Positions 18,401 to 26,988 are shown, counted from the first letter of the stretch. The stretch: DNA of 64,000 nt from Eubacterium sp. MSJ-21 (GCF_018918185.1 NZ_JAHLPZ010000004.1:124001-188000), one strand, 5' to 3'. Notes: a model not told the origin generated them from the sequence alone. Numbers and translations: made by a program.

Positions 18401-18986
18401 CCCCCCACAGCTCAACACGATAAGGGCACTCTTCCGTCAGGGAGAAGATGTCGATGATACCTCCTCTGACCGAAAACTGCCCCGGTGTCTCTACAATTGA
18501 AGTTTTTTCATATCCAAGTGTTGTGAGTTTCCGTGAAAATGTATCAAGCTGCAAGGTATCTCCAACCTTGATCGTCAATATATTTTCTATGATATGCGAG
18601 ATGGACGGAATTTTGTCCATCAATCCCTCAATGGTCGTAACAACGGTACAAGGACGTCCTTCTGCAATCTTCTTGAAGATCTCCAACCGCTCCTGCACGG
18701 TATTGTTACTGTGAATATCCGCGGAATAAAAGAGAGCGTCCTTCGCCGGATAATAAAAGGTCTGACGGCTGTAAAACCGATAGTCCTCGACAATCTCCCG
18801 CGCCCGTCGCTCCTCATAGGTCACAATCAGCCGAAACCGTTTCGTGTCCGACAGTGCCTCCATCAAAAGTGGGGTGATCCGGCGATCCATCCCCCATACG
18901 TGATGGATACCTCCTGTCTCATCCCGGTGTTTTTTTAACTCTGCAAACCTTGGATCATCCTGAAATGCAAGTGTCAATGCCTTCAT
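15450..18986 (-). CDS. mfd: transcription-repair coupling factor
   Basis: An 1178-residue, full-length Mfd: a DNA translocase that removes RNA polymerase stalled at lesions and recruits UvrA. The UvrB-like N-terminal region is followed by the CarD-like polymerase-interaction domain (VGDYVVHQNHGVGIYRG, about 490-560), the helicase with Walker A GDVGFGKT, DEEQRFGVKHKE, the TATPIPRT segment and VGRSNRSAYAF, and the C-terminal TRCF domain (ELPLNAYIPDSYV). All expected motifs are intact. It lies downstream of pth, as in many Firmicutes, but a 160-bp palindrome separates the two genes here. Confidence 0.97.
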   Translation of the reverse strand: MKALTLAFQDDPRFAELKKHRDETGGIHHVWGMDRRITPLLMEALSDTKRFRLIVTYEERRAREIVEDYRFYSRQTFYYPAKDALFYSADIHSNNTVQERLEIFKKIAEGRPCTVVTTIEGLMDKIPSISHIIENILTIKVGDTLQLDTFSRKLTTLGYEKTSIVETPGQFSVRGGIIDIFSLTEECPYRVELWGDDIDSIRSFDVESQRSMERVEEFVIYPSTEMVLDDVRISQGIAKLEKEHKAQAKLLKEQFHTEQYARLNKMVESVLEELKEFNSTMGLDSMVEYFYDDTVSFLDYFPADTDIFIDDPERVNQRAGAYAMQFGMSMEGRLEGGYVLPTQANVLYDAKTVVARLVNRTPVLLSELYKKQPAWKEQFAFQIDAKGLVSYNNSFEDLMKDIEKYKKKDYRILILSPSATRGKRIAKNLQDNDVMAYFTENREQPLKSGEVRISVGRMETGFEIPECHLLVIAEGDIFTSKELKKRKKLPKYAGEKIAGFSDISVGDYVVHQNHGVGIYRGIDKVETDGRMKDYISIEYAKGSKLFVPVEQLDRIGKLSGKDGARVKLNKLGGPEWEKVRTRVKGHVEDIAKELIELYAIRSSTQGYKYSEDTVWQREFEEMFPYEETLDQQKAIDDTKHDMESGKIMDRLVCGDVGFGKTEVAIRAAFKAVQDNRQVAYLVPTTILAEQHYNTFCERMKNYPVNIRMLSRFCTPKEVKETLEQMKSGMVDIVIGTHRLLSKDIVFKNLGLLIIDEEQRFGVKHKEQIKQMKKNVDVLTLTATPIPRTLHMSLVGLRDISLLEEPPVDRLPIQTYIMEYDLEFVKEAINRELARNGQVYYVYNRVETIADITGQLRQVLPDATIEFAHGKMPERELEAMMRRFIKGEIDVLVSTTIIETGLDIPNVNTIIIHDADRFGLSQLYQLRGRVGRSNRSAYAFLLYKRDKMIKEVAEKRLKAIREFTDLGSGYKIAMKDLEIRGAGNLLGQEQSGNIEAVGYDLYCQMLNDAIRRLSGETVREEFVTNVELPLNAYIPDSYVKNEYVKLDLYKRISKCTNREDNDAILEEVRDRFGEPPKPFFRLLDVAYLKAIAHEVYITDIKYVGDEVRFFMLPQAPVQAERVNPLLKRYKNTLRLTAGKQTYFRIRMSKLIEEEMVSSCEKVIEDIRTLYNTEDVNHEA

Positions 18987-19020
18987 TTGCGGATCCTCTT
19001 TTCTACTAATTTACATATTT

Positions 19021-19180
19021 GTAGATGAGACATACAGAATTATCATTCGACGCAGACACGCTCTCGCTCGATTCATCACGCAATGGTACTAAATTCGCAG
19101 CAACAAGTTGCTGCTTATTAAGTACCAGCGTGCTTCAACGGTCTGCTTACGAATTGATAATTCTGCATGTCTCTATCTAC
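19021..19180. repeat. long nested palindrome between pth and mfd
   Basis: Outer arms of about 30 bases (19021-19049 and 19149-19180) are complementary with two small gaps. Inside are further complementary blocks (CACGC/GCGTG and GGTACT/AGTACC) and a central hairpin GCAGCAACAAGTTGCTGC. The whole gap forms one large cruciform. It does not share sequence with the three related palindromes at 27.7, 30.6 and 57.2 kb. The role is unknown; it may cut or slow pth-mfd read-through. Confidence 0.75.
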
Positions 19181-19186
19181 ATTTTA

Positions 19187-19744
19187 TTAATTAAATTTGT
19201 TCATGGCAGAGGCTATCCCTTCGGTAAGGATGGTTGCAACTGCCTGCCTTGCCCGGTCAGCACTCTCCCGGATGACTGGCTGTTCCTCTTTCGAGAACCG
19301 TCCAAGCACATAATCTGCCAGATCCATCTTCGCCGGCTTTTCACCGACACCAATCTTGATGCGTGTAAACTCCTGTGTTCCAAGCTGCGCAATGATATTC
19401 TTGATTCCATTATGTCCGCCGGCACTACCCTTCGCACGGATGCGAAGCTTGCCGACATCCAGACTGATATCATCATAAATGACAATCAGATCAGACAGCT
19501 CGCATTTATAATAATCCATCAGTTCCCGCACACTCTCGCCACTTAAATTCATATATGTCTGCGGCATGGCAAGAATCACTTTCTCGCCCTCAATGATACC
19601 TTTTCCGATCAGCGCCTTATGCTTCTTCGTCTCGACCGGAATATTATATGCATCACTGATATTATATATCACGGAGAACCCGACATTATGCCTTGTTCCG
19701 GCATATTCCTTCGTCGGATTTCCCAGTCCCACGATTATTTTCAT
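19187..19744 (-). CDS. pth: peptidyl-tRNA hydrolase
   Basis: A 185-residue enzyme that frees tRNA from peptidyl-tRNA dropped by ribosomes. The N-terminal MKIIVGLGNPTKEYAGTRHN holds the substrate-binding Asn and catalytic His, YMNLSG is the second motif, and DDISLDVGKLRIRAKGSAGGHNGI holds the catalytic Asp and the GGHNG loop. The start at 19744 is chosen because AGGAGG stands six bases before it; an ATG seven codons upstream would put that ribosome site inside the gene. It follows the GlmU-like gene by 10 nt. Confidence 0.95.
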   Translation of the reverse strand: MKIIVGLGNPTKEYAGTRHNVGFSVIYNISDAYNIPVETKKHKALIGKGIIEGEKVILAMPQTYMNLSGESVRELMDYYKCELSDLIVIYDDISLDVGKLRIRAKGSAGGHNGIKNIIAQLGTQEFTRIKIGVGEKPAKMDLADYVLGRFSKEEQPVIRESADRARQAVATILTEGIASAMNKFN

Positions 19745-19754
19745 CGTCTGCCTC

Positions 19755-20495
19755 CTAGTCCTCACGGTGACACATGATCTGCTCCGCTTCTTCCAGCTGG
19801 TCGATCGTATTCACACCGCGGATCTCGTCACAGGCATCTCCGGTAAGCGGAAGTGCCGATACCTTGAGACCGATCTTCTTGATCAGTGCAATCGTATCTG
19901 TCAGATAATATTCACCTGCGGCGTTATCGTTGCTCAGCAGATCCAGGCTTGCAGAAAGTGCCTCGGAGTTAAAAATGTACATACCGGAATTTACTTCCTT
20001 ACATGCCCGCTCTTCTTCGGTTGCATCCTTGTGCTCGACAATCTTCTCAAAATTGCCTGCCGCATCACGGATGATACGTCCGTACCCGGTTGCATCGTCC
20101 AAAATCGCTGATAATACGGTTACACCATTTGCCTCCTTGCGATGCTTCTCAACAAGCTCGGTCAGAGTCTTTCCGGTAATCAGCGGCGTGTCTCCACAGA
20201 GCACCAGTGTATCGCCCTCTGTGCCAATAAAATCCTTGGCGCATTTCACGGCATGTCCGGTTCCAAGCTGTTCCTTCTGCTCTACATAGTCGACAACATC
20301 ATAGATTGCATCCTTGACTTCTCTGCCCTTATAGCCAACGATCACACAGACCTCACCGGCGCCTGCATCCTTACATGCCTGAATGACATAATGCACCATC
20401 GGTCTGCCTAAGCATTTGTGAATGACCTTCGGTAAATCCGAATTCATTCGTGTTCCTTTTCCTGCTGCCAAAATTACTGCTTTTAATTTGTTCAT
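19755..20495 (-). CDS. GlmU-like nucleotidyltransferase, single-domain
   Basis: A 246-residue protein matching only the N-terminal uridylyltransferase half of GlmU, which makes UDP-GlcNAc from UTP and GlcNAc-1-phosphate. The nucleotide-binding signature LAAGKGTRMNSDLPK (about residues 9-23), QLGTGHAV, GDTPLIT, GYGRIIR, the EVNSGMY segment and the NTID end are present. Full GlmU is about 450-460 residues with a left-handed beta-helix acetyltransferase; that half is absent and the stop is clean. Either acetylation is done by another protein, or a full GlmU exists elsewhere. Its place before pth and mfd is the usual glmU position. Confidence 0.9.
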   Translation of the reverse strand: MNKLKAVILAAGKGTRMNSDLPKVIHKCLGRPMVHYVIQACKDAGAGEVCVIVGYKGREVKDAIYDVVDYVEQKEQLGTGHAVKCAKDFIGTEGDTLVLCGDTPLITGKTLTELVEKHRKEANGVTVLSAILDDATGYGRIIRDAAGNFEKIVEHKDATEEERACKEVNSGMYIFNSEALSASLDLLSNDNAAGEYYLTDTIALIKKIGLKVSALPLTGDACDEIRGVNTIDQLEEAEQIMCHRED

Positions 20496-20519
20496 TTTCT
20501 TTCCAACCTTTTTCTATAT

Positions 20520-21434
20520 TTAATACAAACTATCCCGTAGTTCCTTTGCCTTGGCGACTGCATCGTCCGCATCCACTGTCTCGTATACATAGATTTCGTC
20601 TGTCATAACCGGTTCCTGCACGCAGAAAGTAAATGCATATGCACTGTCCTGATACACCTTGTAATACATCGCATTATCTGCTGCACAGCCCTGCGTATCG
20701 ACCCGCAGCGTCTCTGCCCCTGCATCTGCAAGCAGAACTGTCACATAATAATTGACCTGCTCCGGTACATCTGTGGTTGCTGTCTCGTCATACCGTGTAT
20801 GTTTTATACCATAAGTCACATAGACATCATTGATATAATCACCTGCAACCACTGTCACATCCTGCATATCCGTAATATACACATTCCTGTTTTGTTCCAT
20901 CGAAATGGCTTTCTTCTGCATCTCGGCAAGCTTTGACCGATACCGGTATTCTGCCTCCCGAATCTGATCTTCCACATATTCATATAGTTTCAGGAATTCC
21001 CGGTTCGATGGGTTCAGCCCCCCTGAGACATGTTCACCGACTGCCGTATACAATGTCAGTTCCTTGTATTCTCCATCCTTCAAATCCCGGCTTCCAATAT
21101 TTCTTCGCATATGATACAGATCTATGTCATCTATGATGTCCTTGATCTGCTGGATTGTATCCATCGATAGCTGAATATTTTCCTCCGGACAGGGATCACT
21201 TGGCACCCAACGATTAAAATTATCTGCGTAAATACGGACATTTCCATTGTCACTGATCTCCGCATGCAGTGTATACATCTCGTAGGTTTCCACCGCATCC
21301 CCTTTTGCTGTCGACGACAACATCAGAAACACTCCGTCCGCAAGTGTCGTCTCTTCTTTCTTTCCGCACCCTGCCAGACTCATAATCAGGCAGCACACAG
21401 AGAGGAAATATAAGGTTCTTTTCTTTATGCTCAC
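20520..21434 (-). CDS. lipoprotein of unknown function
   Basis: A 304-residue putative lipoprotein. The signal ends LAGCGKK, giving a lipidated Cys at about residue 23. The mature part is mixed alpha/beta, with a helical stretch (about 150-185, EYVEDQIREAEYRYRSKLAEMQKKA) between two domains; the second (about 195-290) looks like a beta domain. No family is recognised. It lies 24 nt before the GlmU-like gene on the same strand and is probably co-transcribed. Divergent from it is the trpB2 stub. Confidence 0.65.
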   Translation of the reverse strand: MSIKKRTLYFLSVCCLIMSLAGCGKKEETTLADGVFLMLSSTAKGDAVETYEMYTLHAEISDNGNVRIYADNFNRWVPSDPCPEENIQLSMDTIQQIKDIIDDIDLYHMRRNIGSRDLKDGEYKELTLYTAVGEHVSGGLNPSNREFLKLYEYVEDQIREAEYRYRSKLAEMQKKAISMEQNRNVYITDMQDVTVVAGDYINDVYVTYGIKHTRYDETATTDVPEQVNYYVTVLLADAGAETLRVDTQGCAADNAMYYKVYQDSAYAFTFCVQEPVMTDEIYVYETVDADDAVAKAKELRDSLY

Positions 21435-21635
21435 TGTTTACACCTCAAGTTCTATTGCATAATTAATGTAATTATAGCACATTTCTATTCGTACTGTCAT
21501 TATTTTCACTGTAGTTTCACACTTCTTTTGTTGTTTTTACTTGAGAATATTGTAAAACACATAAAAATTAAATTATATTTTGTTTTAGAGCTTATTTACA
21601 ACAAAGAAAATACAAAAAAGAAAAGGAGAACAAGC

Positions 21636-21836
21636 ATGGCAAAAGAAATCCCATACAAGATCTATCTTGAAGAAAACGAGATGCCAACCCAGCGGTACAA
21701 TGTGCGTGCGGACATGAAGAAAAAGCCTGCACCAATTCTGAATCCGGCTACGTTACAGCCTGTGACACTGGACGAGCTGTCCCATATCTTCTGTACCGAA
21801 CTTGCAAAGTCATTTGCAGCCCTGCCAACCGTATAA
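21636..21836 (+). pseudogene. N-terminal stub of TrpB2-type tryptophan synthase beta chain
   Basis: A 66-codon frame with a good ribosome site (AAGGAG) and ATG. The residues MPTQRYNVRADMKKKPAP and the LNPATLQPVTLDEL-IFCTEL part match the start of the TrpB2 (TIGR01415) proteins, which run to about 450 residues. The frame stops where the catalytic domain should begin, and no further TrpB sequence follows before a hairpin at 21876. It is either a decayed gene or a retained short peptide. Confidence 0.8.
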
Positions 21837-21875
21837 TTTATATTTACATCATTCATATCTAAAAAGAGTACATAA

Positions 21876-21946
21876 AAAGCTATGTGTATTTTCTGTTTTC
21901 CATTGTCTGACTATCAGCGGTCGCGCAGACATATACACATAGCTTT
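21876..21946. terminator. structured terminator between trpB2 stub and GH43 gene
   Basis: Perfect 14-bp arms (AAAGCTATGTGTAT and complement) with a 43-base loop that holds its own smaller stem GTCTG/CAGAC, followed by CTTTTT on the plus strand. It may serve both converging genes. Confidence 0.65.
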
Positions 21947-21969
21947 CTTTTTATCTGTTCAATTGCAAT

Positions 21970-23550
21970 CTATAAGAATTTCAGTTCTTTCATCTGAAAT
22001 TTATCTTTTCCGTGGTAAACCAGATACAACGCATGTATACCATCTGGAATCTGGACGTCCCCGGTGAAACATTCCCATGCATGCTCATCTTCTGCATCTG
22101 TTATGTTGATTTTCCCGCAGGCTGGTCCTTCTGGTTCCAAACGCAATTCGAAGAAATTATTTTCAGGCACCGGCATATCTACTGGTTTATGAATCAGTCT
22201 GCTCCGTGCATCGAGCCGGGCTGGTGCATCGAATCGCGCCTTATTTTCTTCTGTCTCAATTCGTCCAACAATTCCGATTCTGGTTACATTCTTAAATTCA
22301 AAATACTTGTACCCTATCAACGTTCCATGATCAATCTCGCCAATGAAACGTTCTTCTCCACTATTGGTTATATTGGGGAATTCTTCTTTATATATGCTGT
22401 TATTTCCATGCGGCATACTTCCATTCGTCAGATTGCAGGCAATCACTGCTGGGTAGCTCCCCTCCGCAACAAGCGGTCCCTCATTTAATCCACAGCTTGT
22501 AACCTCCACCTGCCGAATACTTCCATCTGCTTCGATCTTTATCTTCTCTGCACACGCCTGTCTGCTATAGTCGGATTTGTGTGTGAGTCTGTGATAGAAC
22601 GCATACCACTGACCATTTATTTCAATAATGCTTCCATGTGTCGTACCGGTCATATTAAGTTTCTCTTCCAATGGTCTGCCATCCAGCCCGACATCGCCAT
22701 TTGAGACAATCGTTCCTCCAAACGTAAATCCACCATCCGGCTGGTCACTTACAGCATAACAAAGTTCATGATTCTGCTTTGATGAATAGACAAAATAATA
22801 TTTATCTCCAACTTTTCGCATGGAAGAAGCTTCAAAAAACGGATGTGCCTCGAATGATGTTCCTTTCACCTTATACGGAATAATATGCTTCGGCTCTTCT
22901 TTCACGGTCAGCATATCGTCCTCGAGCACCAGCATTACAGGTCCCATAATGCTGTCCGGGTATGACAGGATTTCTTCTCTTGTACGCCCAAACATCTCCA
23001 TCTCCTGTTTCACATAGGCATCATTTTCCGGGAAGTCTGGCTGTTCTTCGTAATCATACTGTGTACCATAATAGAGTCTTATCACGCCATCATCATTCAG
23101 CACCGCCGGGTCAAAGCATACATACCGCATCATCGGACTTCCATCTTTATTGCGCACATGCCCTAAAAATTTATATTTTCCCGCTGGCGTATCACATACA
23201 GCCACGCTGATCGGACATGTATAACCACCCACGCCATAATCGCCGGACATCGCGTAATACAGGTAATATTTTCCATCATTTCCCTGCACAACATCCGGTG
23301 CATACATATAACAAAGCTCCGGGTAAGCAGGATCCTGATCTGCCTCATATATCACTCGCTCTTTTCTCCAATCTGTCAGATCATCTACCGGTGCCGAATA
23401 CACAGTATAGTCATCCATACAGAATGTATATCCCCCCTCATGATCATGGGAACCATACAGATACACCCGGTCTCCGAACACATGTGGTTCCCCATCCGGG
23501 ATATACTCATTCAAAGGTAAAAAAGGATTAAACACTTGTTTCTTTCTCAT
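21970..23550 (-). CDS. glycoside hydrolase family 43 protein
   Basis: A 526-residue predicted arabinofuranosidase/xylosidase-type enzyme. The five-bladed propeller of GH43 spans about residues 1-330: PDGEPHVFGDRVYLYGSHD with the early catalytic Asp region, YMYAPDVVQGNDGKYYLYYAM, and SSMRKVGDKYYFVYSS with the general-acid Glu region FEASS. The end (about 400-526) has the jelly-roll look of a CBM6-type module. There is no signal peptide, so it probably acts inside the cell on imported oligosaccharides. It stands divergent to an AraC regulator, its likely activator. Confidence 0.88.
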   Translation of the reverse strand: MRKKQVFNPFLPLNEYIPDGEPHVFGDRVYLYGSHDHEGGYTFCMDDYTVYSAPVDDLTDWRKERVIYEADQDPAYPELCYMYAPDVVQGNDGKYYLYYAMSGDYGVGGYTCPISVAVCDTPAGKYKFLGHVRNKDGSPMMRYVCFDPAVLNDDGVIRLYYGTQYDYEEQPDFPENDAYVKQEMEMFGRTREEILSYPDSIMGPVMLVLEDDMLTVKEEPKHIIPYKVKGTSFEAHPFFEASSMRKVGDKYYFVYSSKQNHELCYAVSDQPDGGFTFGGTIVSNGDVGLDGRPLEEKLNMTGTTHGSIIEINGQWYAFYHRLTHKSDYSRQACAEKIKIEADGSIRQVEVTSCGLNEGPLVAEGSYPAVIACNLTNGSMPHGNNSIYKEEFPNITNSGEERFIGEIDHGTLIGYKYFEFKNVTRIGIVGRIETEENKARFDAPARLDARSRLIHKPVDMPVPENNFFELRLEPEGPACGKINITDAEDEHAWECFTGDVQIPDGIHALYLVYHGKDKFQMKELKFL

Positions 23551-23813
23551 AATCTTGTCCTCCTGCTCGTTCTATTCATGCAAAGTGAGATATTATTTCC
23601 TCATGCCCTGATCTGACTATATCTTATCGTAATCTTTTTTCACTATCTACCGAATCATTGCTATTTAGTTATCAATTATTGCTGTTTTTTTTACGAATAT
23701 TTTTGCTGTTTTTCATAATTTTCTTGATATTTTTTTCTATTTCGTTATGATTTAATAAAATCATCAACGCTCAAAAGCAATTATTGATTATAGAATGGAG
23801 ACAAAATATTAGC

Positions 23814-24704
23814 ATGGCACTTAACCTGGATGGTTCTTATGAACAGATAAAATTTCACGATTATGAATCTGTGTTGTTATATAACAACACGCAATACGAA
23901 ACATATGAGCCACATTGGCATGCATCCACAGAAATCATCATGCCTGTCAAAGGCGATTATACTATCATCTGCAATGGGACAAACTATTATCTGAAGGAGC
24001 GGGATATCCTGATCATTGCGCCTGGAACTGTTCATTCCATTCCAGCCTGCCATGGTCAACGTTATATTTTTCTGGCAGATTTCTTCCATTATATTAAATC
24101 TGACTGTTTTTCAACAATTCAGGCAGCACTCTCTCCAGTTACACTGATCAACAGGGACACACTCCCGGGAATTCACGATACATGTGCCCAACTGATCTCC
24201 GCCTGTGCAGAAGAGTATTTCGGTGAAAACCGGTTCCGTGAGACTGCAGTGTTTCATTTCCTTGTTCAGCTTTTTTTACTGGTTGGACGCACACTGTCTG
24301 ATGAGAGTGCAGTCTTCCATGATATATCTCCTGACAAGCAAAGACACTATACCGAAGCATTTTCATCTGTATGTGAATACATCCATCAGCATTACGCAGA
24401 GAATCTGTGCGTCGATACAGCGGCATCCATGACGGGGTTTTCAAAATATCATTTTCTTCGGCTTTTCAAACAATTTGCAGGCGATACCTTCTACCACTAT
24501 GTAAATGCACAACGCATCTATCATGCATGCCTGCTGCTCTCTGACCCTGAAAAAAATATAACGGAGGTCGCAATGAGCTGTGGATTCCACTCCATCTCAT
24601 CGTTCCTCCGTATCTTCAAACTACAAAAAGGATGTACCCCGACTGAATTCCGCAGAATTCATAATACAACCAATACCTCCATTACTCTGCCAGCATCAGA
24701 CTGA
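23814..24704 (+). CDS. AraC family regulator next to GH43
   Basis: A 296-residue regulator with an N-terminal cupin (about residues 10-95; HWHASTEIIMPVKGDY, with LKERDILIIAPGTVHSI) that would bind a sugar, and a C-terminal pair of helix-turn-helix motifs (about 195-290; ASMTGFSKYHFLRLFKQFAG and EVAMSCGFHSISSFLRIFK). The start is the ATG at 23814 after GGAG; a TTG frame ten codons longer lacks a ribosome site. It is divergent from the GH43 gene, its probable target. Its end overlaps the convergent pfkA by 23 nt. Confidence 0.9.
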   Translation: MALNLDGSYEQIKFHDYESVLLYNNTQYETYEPHWHASTEIIMPVKGDYTIICNGTNYYLKERDILIIAPGTVHSIPACHGQRYIFLADFFHYIKSDCFSTIQAALSPVTLINRDTLPGIHDTCAQLISACAEEYFGENRFRETAVFHFLVQLFLLVGRTLSDESAVFHDISPDKQRHYTEAFSSVCEYIHQHYAENLCVDTAASMTGFSKYHFLRLFKQFAGDTFYHYVNAQRIYHACLLLSDPEKNITEVAMSCGFHSISSFLRIFKLQKGCTPTEFRRIHNTTNTSITLPASD

Positions 24705-25656
24705 GCTGGTACTGGAACGAATCCAGATTGTTGTTCTGCAGGTCGATTGCCTCCGCGATATCGTAGTCAACCAGAATATCATTCTTGATCGCAACGATCC
24801 GGTTTCCTCTGCCCTGCCGTAATATCTCGATTGCATACGCACCCATCAGAGAACCATACATACGATCCTTCGCTGTTGGCTGTCCACCACGCTGGATATA
24901 GCCAAGCACGGACACACGCGACTCGATGCCGGTCTCCTTCTGGATCAGATCTGCCAGCTTGCCTGCATCCGTCACGCCCTCTGCCACAACGACCAGATAA
25001 CTGTTTCTACCATCGGTATGCCGTTTACGCAGTGCATTTATAATGTAGTCAAAGTTTCCGTCCCATTTCTCCGGTAACACGATGGCATCTGCGGATGTCG
25101 CCATGCCTGCCCAGAGTGCGATATAGCCCCGTTTTCTACCCATGACCTCTACGACGCTGCAACGACCGTGGGACACCGATGAATCACGGATCTTGTCGAT
25201 TGCCTCCATCGCGGTATTTGCCGCTGTATCAAATCCCAATGTATATTCAGAGCAAGCCACATCCCGGTCGATCGTGCCCGGAATACAGACGATATTCACG
25301 CCCTCGTCCTTGAACTTGATTGCACCGCGCAGTGTACCATCTCCACCGATTGCAACAACCGCATCCACATCATGTGCCCGCAGATTCTCCGCTGCGATTT
25401 GTCTGTATTTCTGCTCCAAAAACCGCTCACTCCGGCTTGTAAAAAGGATCGTGCCACCCTGATTGTTGATATTACGCACTTCCTCCAAACCTAGTGGGAT
25501 TGTCTCCCAGTCAATCAGACCTTCGTAGCCGCGCAGGACTCCAACGACCTCGATGCCGAGATTGTTCGCGCTGAACACTACCGCCCGAACCGCCGAATTC
25601 ATTCCCGGTGCATCACCACCACTTGTCAGCACTGCAATCTTCTTAATTTCACTCAT
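24682..25656 (-). CDS. pfkA: ATP-dependent 6-phosphofructokinase
   Basis: A 324-residue PfkA that phosphorylates fructose 6-phosphate in glycolysis. TSGGDAPGMN binds ATP, and the fourth residue in GGDG is Gly, which marks ATP rather than pyrophosphate use. The catalytic loop reads PGTIDRD where most PfkA proteins have PGTIDND, keeping both Asp residues but changing the Asn between them. VVEVMGR and the sugar-binding EGVTDAG region are normal. It is a single gene convergent with the AraC gene. Confidence 0.93.
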   Translation of the reverse strand: MSEIKKIAVLTSGGDAPGMNSAVRAVVFSANNLGIEVVGVLRGYEGLIDWETIPLGLEEVRNINNQGGTILFTSRSERFLEQKYRQIAAENLRAHDVDAVVAIGGDGTLRGAIKFKDEGVNIVCIPGTIDRDVACSEYTLGFDTAANTAMEAIDKIRDSSVSHGRCSVVEVMGRKRGYIALWAGMATSADAIVLPEKWDGNFDYIINALRKRHTDGRNSYLVVVAEGVTDAGKLADLIQKETGIESRVSVLGYIQRGGQPTAKDRMYGSLMGAYAIEILRQGRGNRIVAIKNDILVDYDIAEAIDLQNNNLDSFQYQLSLMLAE

Positions 25657-25726
25657 TTTCTCTTATCCTCCGGATTATTTATAATTATAAATTGTGCAAC
25701 TAATATACATGTCTATTGTGCAGATA

Positions 25727-26905
25727 TTACTTACATATTGTCTTGTAAAATGCGTCTACCTGTTGCCAGCTGCACGCCGTATCATCGAATGCAAAATACG
25801 TCAGTTCATAGGATTCGCAGTCTCCTTCTATTACAAACTGGATAATGATCTGCTTCTCGCTTCCCTTGTAATATGCGTTTCCCGTAAACTCTACGACCTG
25901 CTCTCCGCTCTCTGCAGTAAAGGATTCCCATTTCGTATTCGTACAGTAATCATCCAGCGCTTCGCCGTAAGTTTTCGTTCCATAGCTCTTCATTTCATAA
26001 TCTGCCACCGGCTGCTCGCGGATATAGGTTACCTGCTTATCCATCAAAGAAGACTGATCCTTTCCAATATGTGCTTCTCCAACGCCGACCACGCAGAGTA
26101 CCGCTGTTGCCAAGATTGCCAGAATCTTACAGAATTGATTTTCTATGAATCCCTGCCACTTCTTTACATTCAATGCAAACGCCAGAATACCTCCGACAAT
26201 TGCGCCACCGATATGCCCATAGATATCCACATTGCCGCCTGCGGAATAAATCGCATATCCAATCACAAGTGCAATGGCGATAATCATATCCTTCCGTTCT
26301 GCATTCTTCCGTCCCATAATTGTGAGAAACACAGCCGCACACATGATTCCAAAAACCGCACCAGACGCGCCCGCAGCAAACCGTGTACTCTCTGGATGCA
26401 GCTTATGTGCAATCTCCATCGAAAGAAATCCTGCGCCGATACCGGAGCCGAAATAGATAATTGCCATCCGCAAAGAACCTAGCCGTTCTTCCACCAGTTT
26501 ACCAAACAAAAACAATGCCACCATATTTCCTACCAGATGTTCAAAGTCCGCATGTATAAACATATAGGAAATCAGGCGGCGGTATTCATGGTTCACCGTG
26601 ATATACTCGTAATTAATTCCTGCAAGCTGGAATGTGTTATCGATTCCAATACACATAATCGCCGCAATCACATTCGCGACAATAATCAGGATCGTGATAA
26701 TCGGGATTGCCTGCTTTGCACGCACCGGCTGAACCGGCGGTACCGTATGAACCACATATGGTTCTTCATATACGTATGGATTCTGGTTTGTATATGCATC
26801 CTGTCTCCCATATGAATCCTGATTCTCATACTTCTTCGTCGGCATACCATAATATGGTCCGGACTTCCGCTCCGATTCCATTTCATCGTCTCTTCTTAAC
26901 TGCAC
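25727..26905 (-). CDS. rhomboid family intramembrane serine protease
   Basis: A 392-residue protein. A Tyr/Pro/Gln-rich cytosolic leader (1-60, with repeated Y-x-NQ units) precedes six or seven membrane helices. The catalytic Ser is in GASGAVFG and the catalytic His in YGHIGGAIVGG. A soluble extracytoplasmic domain of about 130 residues follows the last helix. The start is GTG at 26905, seven bases after AAAGGGGA, with a good promoter upstream. The substrate is unknown. Rhomboids with such a C-terminal domain are not rare in Clostridia. Confidence 0.9.
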   Translation of the reverse strand: MQLRRDDEMESERKSGPYYGMPTKKYENQDSYGRQDAYTNQNPYVYEEPYVVHTVPPVQPVRAKQAIPIITILIIVANVIAAIMCIGIDNTFQLAGINYEYITVNHEYRRLISYMFIHADFEHLVGNMVALFLFGKLVEERLGSLRMAIIYFGSGIGAGFLSMEIAHKLHPESTRFAAGASGAVFGIMCAAVFLTIMGRKNAERKDMIIAIALVIGYAIYSAGGNVDIYGHIGGAIVGGILAFALNVKKWQGFIENQFCKILAILATAVLCVVGVGEAHIGKDQSSLMDKQVTYIREQPVADYEMKSYGTKTYGEALDDYCTNTKWESFTAESGEQVVEFTGNAYYKGSEKQIIIQFVIEGDCESYELTYFAFDDTACSWQQVDAFYKTICK

Positions 26906-26959
26906 TTGTACATCCCCTTTCTACTTGTGCATATCTTTTGCTTCTTTCACACTGCAATC

Positions 26960-26988
26960 ATTATATTCTACCTTCCGATTCTAGGCAA
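26960..26988 (-). promoter_or_regulatory. promoter of the rhomboid gene
   Basis: TTGCCT (26983-26988), 17 bp, TATAAT (26960-26965) on the minus strand, about 50 nt before the GTG start. Confidence 0.7.

Noticed and set aside
18987-19186. T-box or riboswitch before mfd
   Set aside because: The structure is a symmetric palindrome without a recognisable T-box sequence or aptamer core.
25694-26482. A 262-codon open frame on the plus strand
   Set aside because: Antisense to the rhomboid gene whose catalytic motifs are intact.
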